Of a stretch of 19,509 bases of DNA, positions 14,031-19,509 are shown piece by piece. This DNA is from Pseudomonadota bacterium (GTDB lineage: Bacteria > Pseudomonadota > Alphaproteobacteria > Rhizobiales > Xanthobacteraceae): the NCBI GenBank assembly GCA_023387695.1, contig JAEWHT010000228.1, positions 1-19,509 of the forward strand, in the 5' to 3' direction. Within the stretch, counting starts at the first letter, position 1. Each line of letters starts with the position of its first letter. The notes beneath the pieces were generated by a model, which did no database searches, was not told where the DNA came from, and worked only from the letters and a program-made list of their open reading frames with translations. The translations under genes were made by a program, and so were the position numbers.

Positions 14031-14362
14031 ATCTACGCATTCGCCCGCACAGTGCTACCAATCTCGAATTGAATTTTACCGGCGGCTCGTTGCTCTGGAT
14101 GTCGGAAGGATATGTTCGCGGCGAAATCCGTTTGCATCCAATGGATCGCGTAGCCTTGTACCTATCGAAAATCGGCAATTGGCAGCGTGAGGACGTGACC
14201 TGACGGATTATGGACAGTGACGAGCGCGCGCCATGCACGACGCCATTTTACCTTGTCAGGATTCGGCTACAATGAAACCCCCGGGAATTTTAGCGCCCGG
14301 TTTGCATGCTCGGTGCCGCCTGGCGATCATACTACGCCAGCGCGGCGCCGCTGCCGCTCCGC
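14031..14362. other. Intergenic region upstream of the AraC-type gene
   Basis: About 330 bp without a supported gene. It contains an 11-bp palindrome ATCCAATGGAT at 14136-14146 and two small hairpins after the following minus-strand gene (CCGGG/CCCGG in 14281-14300 and CTGGCG/CGCCAG in 14320-14340), the latter perhaps part of its transcription end. Short open frames here have no ribosome site or recognisable product. Confidence 0.35.
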
Positions 14363-14860
14363 TCAACTGCCCGGCTGGAACGTGCAATCCGCCCCGCTGC
14401 CGTCCTTCTGCCTGATGGCATTGGGGTCGATCGTGCAGCTCAGCTTGCTCAGGCTCTCGAAATTCGATCCCGCCGCGCCATCCGGCGGAATGCCGGCGAG
14501 GGCCTCGGTCGCGTAGATCTCGTTGGCGGTCGGCCCGTTCACGGTCCTGACCTTCTTGCCGAAGGTCACCTCGCAACTGCGCACGGTGATGTCGACATTG
14601 CCGGTGCGGCAGACGATCTTGTCCGCGGTCACGACAACAGGCTTCTTGTACGGGATGTCGGCATTGGCGGCGAACAGCATCGCCACCGCCTTCTTCTCCG
14701 CGCCCGATAGCGTTGGCGACAGCGGCGCGATCACGCCCGCCAGCGCCAGCGCCGTAGAGCCGGAGATTTTCGACGGCGCGGGTCCGGAGGCGCCCGTGAC
14801 TTGGGATGCGCCGGCCACGAGCAAGGCGCAGGCGAGGCAGGCTGACATCGCAGGTTTCAT
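14363..14860 (-). CDS. Small secreted protein with four cysteines, unknown function
   Basis: 165-residue protein that I do not recognise. Residues 1-24 form a Sec signal peptide (MKPAMSACLACALLVAGAS). The mature part has four cysteines (C84, C96, C142, C159), suggesting two disulfides in the periplasm, and a helical stretch with LSGAEKKAVAMLFAANADIP. The start ATG at 14860 is preceded by AAGGAGAG at good spacing; upstream extension to 14947 would bury the signal peptide, so it is rejected. The gene stands alone between the AraC-type regulator and the protease gene, all on the same strand, with a hairpin at 14987-15013 separating it from the protease. Confidence 0.75.
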   Translation of the reverse strand: MKPAMSACLACALLVAGASQVTGASGPAPSKISGSTALALAGVIAPLSPTLSGAEKKAVAMLFAANADIPYKKPVVVTADKIVCRTGNVDITVRSCEVTFGKKVRTVNGPTANEIYATEALAGIPPDGAAGSNFESLSKLSCTIDPNAIRQKDGSGADCTFQPGS

Positions 14861-14980
14861 GGGCGTCTCTCCTTGCCGGTCGCGGCTTCTTCGTCGCGAA
14901 AGCGCGCTGAGCCTATGACAGATTTCCCATTCGGGGAAAGGCAACAATCACAGCTTCGGCAGAGTTCAGGGGGGGCGAAG

Positions 14981-15013
14981 ATGAAACCGGCCGCGTCGGA
15001 CGGACGCGACCGG
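14981..15013 (-). terminator. Rho-independent-like terminator of the protease gene
   Basis: On the minus strand CCGGTCGCGTC and GACGCGGCCGG (15013-15003 and 14997-14987) form an 11-bp stem with one mismatch and a 5-nt loop, followed by TTTCATCTTC. It starts 55 bp after the protease stop. The T-tract is interrupted, so moderate strength is expected. Confidence 0.6.
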
Positions 15014-15067
15014 TGATTGATGTCGGGCGCAGGTGGACGATCGCCCGCCTGCGCAAGAGCCGATCGG

Positions 15068-16717
15068 CTAGCTGGACGGGCCGCCCTGAAGTGCTGTGAG
15101 CAGCTTGCCGCCGTCAGGCACGCCCCAGCCGGTGCAGGCATCCCATCCCGGACCCGCCTGGTATTGTCCGCCGAGCAGACCGTCGGTGTCGTTGTTGCCC
15201 ACGGTGATGTCGCGCAGCACCCCGGCCGGACCGAACTTGGAATAGAGCAGGGCATTGAAATTGCCGGACCGTGCGCCGAGCTCGGCGTTGATCCGGGCGA
15301 TGAGGCTGGCCCAGAGTGGTGCGGACGCGCTGGTGCCACCGACGACGCCAAGCTTGCCGCCCGACATCGTCAGATAGCCGGTGGCCGGGTCGGCGTTGGC
15401 CGCAACATCGGGGATCGCGCGTCCGGCGAAGTGCCCGGGGTTGATCGACTTCGGCACGATGCCGTTCTGCCAGCTCGGAACTGGCGTGATGTCGCTGACG
15501 CCACCGCCGGTGCCGCTGCCCGGTCCGTCGTTCCAGACCGTCTCGGTGAGGTGCATCTGCTTCTTGGCATTCGCGCGCGCGTGCAGGGTCGTGCCGCCGA
15601 CCGCCAGCACATAGGGACTGGTCGCGGGGAAGTTCACGTGCGCCCGGCCGTCTTGCATCTGGGCTTCCGAGCCGTCGTCGCCGGTCGACACGCAGAACGT
15701 GATGCCGAGATGCGCCGCCGCAAGGAAGCTGTGGTTGCAGTGATCGATCGCCGCCGGTGACCAGATCACGCCGGCATTGTTGAAGGCCTGGTTTTCATCC
15801 CAGCCCCAGCTGATCGAGACCACGGACGGATCGTTGACGGAATCGCTGACGACCTTGGCGAGACAATCGACCAGGCCCTTCTCATCGAAGGTCGAGAAAT
15901 AGGTCGCGATCTTCGCGCCGCCGCCGAGCGCGCCGGCGACGTCGACATCCAGCATCACCTCACCGGTCGATTCCGGATCGCCGGCCGGATCGGTCGAGAC
16001 GCCGTCGACGGCGACGACGGCCACGGACGGCGCGGGAACGCCGATCTTGGCGAAATAGGCCGCGACGTCAGGCGTCTCCACGCCGCCGCCGAATTCGAGC
16101 AGGCCGATGCATTGCTTGCTCGCATCGGTTTGCGGGAATTTGTAGATGCCTGCGAGCTCGGTCGGAATGAACCAGTGCCGTGCCGCGCTTGCGAAGTCCG
16201 GTTTCGCGCTGCTCGCCAAATGGCGCGAGCGCCTGAGCACACGGTGGTTGTTCAGCCCGAACACGCCGGTGATGGCGTCGCCGACCTCGCGCGGGACGTG
16301 CACCGGACCGGTGCGGGCATGGAAGTCGCCGAGATGCGGATGGGCATAGTCGAACAGGGTGACGCCGAAAGCGTCGCTGACATCGTCGACGGTCCCCGCG
16401 ATTCCGAGCCGCGCAGCGCCGGGCTCATTGCGGGTGACGACGAGCTTGTGCGCCTTGGCAAAATCCTCGATCGATTTCACCGCCTTCGGATCGGAGCCGT
16501 ATTTGCTCTCAAGCGTTTCGCGCGTCATGTATTTGCGCGCCTTGGGGAGCTTGTTGTCCAGATTGGACAAGTCAGGCAGATCGGCCGAGCGCCTGACGCC
16601 GAGCGTCAGCTCGATCCAGCGCTGGCCGTTGGTTCGGCGCATCGCCTTCGAGCCAGTCGGCAGTTGGTGCACGCTGTTGGGAAGTTCGACCATGTGGGGT
16701 GTTGCACTAGGGGACAT
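15068..16717 (-). CDS. Sedolisin (S53) acid serine-carboxyl protease with prodomain (kumamolisin-like)
   Basis: 549-residue precursor of a serine-carboxyl endopeptidase active at low pH. The activation prodomain (about 25-165, ending near FGLNNHRVLRRS) precedes the catalytic domain (about 180-545). Catalytic residues are all there: E253 and D257 (GEVMLDVD), oxyanion D347 (VSTGDDGS), nucleophile S463 (GGTSASAP). The calcium site is formed by D503-I504 (RDITVGNND) and the GWDACTGWG region (D526). No classical signal peptide is seen, as is also true of Bacillus kumamolisin, so the export route is unclear. The ATG at 16717 has AGGAGGAAATATT before it, a strong ribosome site; 43 extra upstream codons are therefore excluded. 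A terminator-like hairpin follows. Upstream DNA at 16846-16880 is AT-rich, fitting a promoter. Confidence 0.95.
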   Translation of the reverse strand: MSPSATPHMVELPNSVHQLPTGSKAMRRTNGQRWIELTLGVRRSADLPDLSNLDNKLPKARKYMTRETLESKYGSDPKAVKSIEDFAKAHKLVVTRNEPGAARLGIAGTVDDVSDAFGVTLFDYAHPHLGDFHARTGPVHVPREVGDAITGVFGLNNHRVLRRSRHLASSAKPDFASAARHWFIPTELAGIYKFPQTDASKQCIGLLEFGGGVETPDVAAYFAKIGVPAPSVAVVAVDGVSTDPAGDPESTGEVMLDVDVAGALGGGAKIATYFSTFDEKGLVDCLAKVVSDSVNDPSVVSISWGWDENQAFNNAGVIWSPAAIDHCNHSFLAAAHLGITFCVSTGDDGSEAQMQDGRAHVNFPATSPYVLAVGGTTLHARANAKKQMHLTETVWNDGPGSGTGGGVSDITPVPSWQNGIVPKSINPGHFAGRAIPDVAANADPATGYLTMSGGKLGVVGGTSASAPLWASLIARINAELGARSGNFNALLYSKFGPAGVLRDITVGNNDTDGLLGGQYQAGPGWDACTGWGVPDGGKLLTALQGGPSS

Positions 16718-17054
16718 AATATTTCCTCCTTGCACTTGTGGTTGACGAACCGGGAAGCGATTTGCGAACGCAGTCTGTGTGCGTTCGAAAGTGTTCAGGT
16801 GTTTCAAAAATGGATCGCGGTGTGCCGGCAAAACGCCGGCGCGCAAAATATATCAAACCTAAAATAGTAAAACGACGCGATACATCCTAACAGCCGATCG
16901 CACAGCGCGCGTCTCACAATCGCGTCAATCGATCGCAGTACTCACTGCATCAGTGAGCCAACCGAGCTGACGTAGTTGGACTGTCGTCGCGCGTGTGCGA
17001 GCGCGCGATGCACGCCGGCTGATGTATCTTGCGAGGAGAGAGGTGTGTGAAGTT
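16718..17054. other. Intergenic region with three hairpins, upstream of the protease gene
   Basis: 337 bp. It holds an AT-rich tract (16846-16880), a likely place for the protease promoter, and three inverted repeats: GCCGGC-AAAAC-GCCGGC (16824-16840) in the presumed leader, CTCACTG-CAT-CAGTGAG (16941-16957, perfect 7-bp stem) and TCGCGCG/CGCGCGA (16987-17008, 8-nt loop). The last two follow the DUF3606 gene and may end its transcript, though none has a T-run. No clear -35/-10 pair could be assigned. Confidence 0.4.
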
Positions 17055-17459
17055 CTAGGCGGCCGTCTTCCGCTTCGTCGTCTTCTTCACAGTCTTCTTG
17101 GCCGACTTCTTCTTCGCCGCCTTCTGGGCGATCAGATACGCCTCGACCTTCTTGGACGAATGACCGGCAGCGGCGACCGCGGCCTTCAGCTTGGCCGGCG
17201 TGATCTTGAACTTCTTCGACCAGTAGCGGACTTCATAGGCTTCACTGAGCGCGATCAGCTTCTTGTCGGCGGCGCGGTGCTTCTGCAGCGTGATGTACTC
17301 TTCGACCTTCTTCGCGGAATGGCCGACTTTCTTGACGGCGTATTTCAGCTTGGCTGGGGTCACCTTGAATTTCTTCGACCAGTAGGCGACTTCGTATCTC
17401 TCGGTGAGCGCAATCAGTTTGCGGTCCGCTCCGCCGCTTTTGGTCGTGCTCTTGGCCAT
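17055..17459 (-). CDS. Tandem DUF3606 protein with lysine-rich histone-H1-like tail
   Basis: 134-residue basic protein. Two copies of the DUF3606 motif lie head to tail at residues 12-60 and 65-113, offset by 53 residues and very similar (YWSKKFKVTPAKLK and YWSKKFKITPAKLK; VGHSAKKVEEY and AGHSSKKVEAY). Residues 114-134 are a Lys/Ala/Thr tail (AKKKSAKKTVKKTTKRK), like bacterial histone-H1-type or AlgP-type tails that bind DNA. No signal peptide. DUF3606 proteins are small stress-associated proteins of unknown role in alphaproteobacteria; the tail suggests nucleoid binding here (inference). AGGAGAG before the ATG fixes the start. A TGCTAGACT (minus strand, near 17501-17493) could be an extended -10. 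Single-gene unit. Confidence 0.85.
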   Translation of the reverse strand: MAKSTTKSGGADRKLIALTERYEVAYWSKKFKVTPAKLKYAVKKVGHSAKKVEEYITLQKHRAADKKLIALSEAYEVRYWSKKFKITPAKLKAAVAAAGHSSKKVEAYLIAQKAAKKKSAKKTVKKTTKRKTAA

Positions 17460-17736
17460 GCTTCTCTCCTGCCCTGGGATCTGCGTGTCTTCAGTCTAGC
17501 ATGCGATCCGATTTTGCAGCGCAAGATCGCCGCGCACATGCCGATTGCGCGGTACGGCGGTTTTGCTGCGTCGGCTCAAATGGTTGTACGACGTGACCCC
17601 GCCTTATCCCGGTAGGGTCGTTCTACTTTGCATGGGGTTGTTTTCCACTTCTTTGCTATTTCGCGCGTCCGTGATGGAACCTAATCGCGGCTGGTGCGAC
17701 TTAACCATGACACGGGAATAAACGTGCGAGGCTGTC

Positions 17737-17877
17737 ATGGCAGAGAAGCATACCGCCGATCCGGCAGAGATCATGCGGGCGACCGGTCATCCTGAGCTGG
17801 AATACGCAGCCGGCTGGACCATCGCCGGTCTGATCACCATCGGCACCATCGTCGCCGCCTGGGTGTTCGCGATCTAG
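17737..17877 (+). CDS. 46-residue single-helix membrane protein
   Basis: Short protein beginning MAEKHTADPAEIMRATGHPE with a charged, soluble N-terminus and one membrane helix at about residues 25-45 (WTIAGLITIGTIVAAWVF), ending two residues later. It is tail-anchored in form. The size is near that of small subunits or accessory peptides of respiratory complexes, but no specific family is recognised. The ribosome site is weak (GCGAGGC upstream). Support comes from the coherent amphipathic-plus-helix design and high third-position G/C. Its stop overlaps the stop of the facing kinase gene in the palindrome CTAG. A GGAAC at 17676-17680 might be part of a stress-sigma promoter, but the -10 is poor. 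Confidence 0.6.
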   Translation: MAEKHTADPAEIMRATGHPELEYAAGWTIAGLITIGTIVAAWVFAI

Positions 17878-19460
17878 GCCGCAGGGAATTGGAGTTCGAA
17901 GGCCACGCCCTCCTCAGAGGGCTTGAGCCTGATCGAGCCGCCATGGCTCGCCATCACAGCACGCGCTATCGCCAACCCCATCCCGGTGCCGCCCTGGTCG
18001 CGGCGGGTGGTGAAGAACGCGTCAAAGATCCTGTCGCGGTTCGGCGCCGAGATCGGCTCGCCGTCATTGCTGACCGTCAGAAGCAACGTCGTCCGCTCAT
18101 CCACCGCTTCCAGCCTGATCGATGTCGCCTTGTGCCGCACCGCGTTGTCGGTGAGGTGCGACAGCACGATCAGCGCCTTCTCGCCGGACATGCCGATCGC
18201 CCGGTCGAGGCTGCCGCTAGCCGCGATGGTGCTTGTTGGAAACCGGCTCCTGAGATCGGCAATCACGGGCCCGAGCTCCGTCCGCTCATTCTGGGGCAGG
18301 CTCTCGGCGCGCGCCAGCTCCCTCAGCCGCTGCGCCATCGCTTCCAGCCGCTGGGTATCCGACAGGATGTTCGCGATGAACGTACGCTGCTCTGATGGCG
18401 TCAGGCCCTCGGGCTTGCCCTGATACGAATCCTGCAACAGTTCAGCGGCGCCCTTGATCGAGGTCAGCGGCGATTTCAGCTCGTGGGTCAGGTGGGCTGA
18501 GAACGTCGCGATGTAGTCGGACCGCCGCGCCAACTGTTCGGCCATGCCGAGAAAGCTGTGCGACAGCTGCGCGAACTCGCGCGTGCCGTAATGCCTAAGC
18601 GGCTGGAACGCCTCGCGGTCACCGCGGCCGATCCGCGCGGCACGATCGATCAGCTCGCGCATCGGCAGCGTGATGGTGCGCGAGAATACGAGCCCGATCG
18701 CGATCGTGCCGAGAATCACGGCGAGCCCGGCGAGGACGAACTTGGCCCGTTCCTGATAGAGATGATCAAAGATGTTGCTCGGCGTCCGCGTGGTGTAGAT
18801 CACGCCCGCGACGCGGTTTTTGACGATGACCGGCATCGCCGAAAACACATGCACGCCAAGCCCGCGGCTGAAGGAATAGATCGGCGGCGGCTGCTTGTCC
18901 GGCACGCGGTTGCGTAAAGTCGCACGGTACTGCCCATGCAGCGCGTCCGCGACCTCCTCGATATGGGCGAGCGACTGCCCGATCTCCTGCCGCCCGGCGA
19001 TCACCACGCCCTGCGGATCAAGGATGCGAAAGCCCGCCAGCGTCACCTTCTGCGTCTCGCGGATGATTGGCGTCAACTTCGCGCCGATCTCGACATAAGC
19101 AGGCTGCGCCAGCTGTGGTGCTGCTTGCGCGTCCGGCCGGCGCCGCAACAAATCATTGGCGGTGAGATCAAGCGCGGGCCGGATCGGCGTGAACTGGTCG
19201 CCGGGATCGGGCAGCACATTCGGGGGCACTTCGGCGCCGAGCATCAGCCCGCTATCGAGCCGCGCTTCGACCTCCTGCGCATAGATCGTCGCCAGCACGC
19301 GGCTCTGCGCGATCAGCTCGGCCTGGGTCTGGCGGATCAGCTGGTTGTCATAGAGGCGGAAGAGGAACAGGCCGACCAGCGGCAGCACCGCCACGGTCGC
19401 CAGCACCGCGAAGATCACGAGCCCCAGCGACGGCCGCCATTTGTCGGGCGCAGCGCTCAT
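17874..19460 (-). CDS. HAMP-domain sensor histidine kinase
   Basis: 528-residue membrane kinase. Membrane helix about 12-34, a periplasmic sensor of about 205 residues (36-240, with a LAGFRILDPQGVVIAG motif like PAS/Cache-type folds), helix about 241-260, HAMP about 261-313. Dimerisation/phosphoacceptor helix has H326 (AHLTHELKSPL), and the ATPase domain shows the N box (N439, LTDNAVRH), G1 (VSNDGEP), F box (FDAFF) and G2 (GGTGMGLAIAR). All catalytic residues are intact. The ATG overlaps the TGA stop of the response-regulator gene by 4 bp (ATGA), so the two are translated together and form a two-component pair. Stimulus unknown. Its stop shares CTAG with the facing small gene. Confidence 0.95.
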   Translation of the reverse strand: MSAAPDKWRPSLGLVIFAVLATVAVLPLVGLFLFRLYDNQLIRQTQAELIAQSRVLATIYAQEVEARLDSGLMLGAEVPPNVLPDPGDQFTPIRPALDLTANDLLRRRPDAQAAPQLAQPAYVEIGAKLTPIIRETQKVTLAGFRILDPQGVVIAGRQEIGQSLAHIEEVADALHGQYRATLRNRVPDKQPPPIYSFSRGLGVHVFSAMPVIVKNRVAGVIYTTRTPSNIFDHLYQERAKFVLAGLAVILGTIAIGLVFSRTITLPMRELIDRAARIGRGDREAFQPLRHYGTREFAQLSHSFLGMAEQLARRSDYIATFSAHLTHELKSPLTSIKGAAELLQDSYQGKPEGLTPSEQRTFIANILSDTQRLEAMAQRLRELARAESLPQNERTELGPVIADLRSRFPTSTIAASGSLDRAIGMSGEKALIVLSHLTDNAVRHKATSIRLEAVDERTTLLLTVSNDGEPISAPNRDRIFDAFFTTRRDQGGTGMGLAIARAVMASHGGSIRLKPSEEGVAFELQFPAA

Positions 19461-19509
19461 GCCTCTTTCTCGCAGCGGCCGAGCTTGAAGCCGACGCCGT
19501 GGATGGTCT
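19457..19509 (-). CDS. OmpR-family response regulator (partial, only C-terminal 16 residues in window)
   Basis: The open frame reads TIHGVGFKLGRCEKEA and then TGA. The T-(I/V)-x-G-V-G-(Y/F) motif is the conserved C-terminal wing hairpin of OmpR/PhoB-type DNA-binding domains. The 4-bp overlap with the kinase start (ATGA) supports it as the partner regulator. The rest of the gene is outside the window. Confidence 0.8.
   Translation of the reverse strand, partial: TIHGVGFKLGRCEKEA

Noticed and set aside
14136..14146. ATCCAATGGAT palindrome as an AraC-regulator operator
   Set aside because: Short, single, and AraC-type regulators normally use direct repeats; chance occurrence is likely.
13987..14238. 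83-codon minus-strand frame upstream of and overlapping the AraC-type gene start
   Set aside because: No ribosome site or recognisable content; it overlaps the regulator's N-terminus in another frame.
17676..17700. GGAAC (17676-17680) as an EcfG general-stress promoter for the small membrane protein
   Set aside because: At the proper spacing of 16 bp the -10 reads CGAC, not CGTT; only the -35 fits, so it is not listed as a feature.
1..19509. CRISPR array, tRNA/rRNA gene, transposase or phage module
   Set aside because: No regularly spaced direct repeats, cloverleaf-like sequence or transposase/integrase motif was seen; the repeats present are palindromic intergenic elements.

Overview
The window is high-GC, densely coded bacterial DNA. 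It looks like a chromosomal segment of an alphaproteobacterium close to Bradyrhizobium. That assignment is an inference from codon use, several palindromic intergenic repeats of the type common in Bradyrhizobium genomes, a FixK/FNR-like box, and family choice (DUF3606 protein, orphan LivK-like binding proteins). No tRNA, rRNA, CRISPR array, insertion sequence or phage gene was seen.

Left part (1-5765), a catabolic or uptake locus. A minus-strand operon runs gntR (FCD type) -> Tat-exported ABC solute-binding protein -> ABC permease, which is cut by the window edge. A cytoplasmic formylglycine-type sulfatase is transcribed divergently, and a mandelate-racemase-like enolase-superfamily enzyme lies convergent to the sulfatase. 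The gntR-sulfatase intergenic region carries two opposed promoter-like sequences and three related operator-like palindromes. A fourth similar site lies upstream of the racemase-like gene. I infer one GntR regulon that imports an organic substrate, probably sulfated or a hydroxy-acid, and processes it inside the cell.

Middle part (5957-12978), sensing and unrelated single genes. It holds a membrane class III adenylate cyclase whose periplasmic Tll0287-like (DUF3365) sensor has a CxxCH haem c motif; an orphan branched-chain-amino-acid-type binding protein behind a good FixK/FNR box; a secreted alpha/beta-hydrolase-fold protein with Gly where the nucleophilic Ser should be; a small helical protein; and an Aer-like FAD-PAS chemoreceptor that, unlike E. 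coli Aer, has a periplasmic domain. Haem cyclase, FixK box and Aer-like receptor suggest an oxygen/redox theme, but nothing shows that they act together.

Right part (13026-19509). It contains an AraC-type regulator convergent to the chemoreceptor, a small secreted four-cysteine protein, a complete sedolisin (S53) acid protease with its prodomain, a tandem DUF3606 protein with a histone-H1-like basic tail, a 46-residue membrane protein, and a HAMP sensor kinase translationally coupled to an OmpR-type response regulator of which only the C-terminus is present.

Several convergent gene pairs are separated by palindromic repeats or strong hairpins that probably act as two-way terminators. The strongest leads are the four-site GntR regulon, the cyclase with a haem c sensor, the Aer/periplasmic-domain receptor, and two enzymes with altered catalytic residues.
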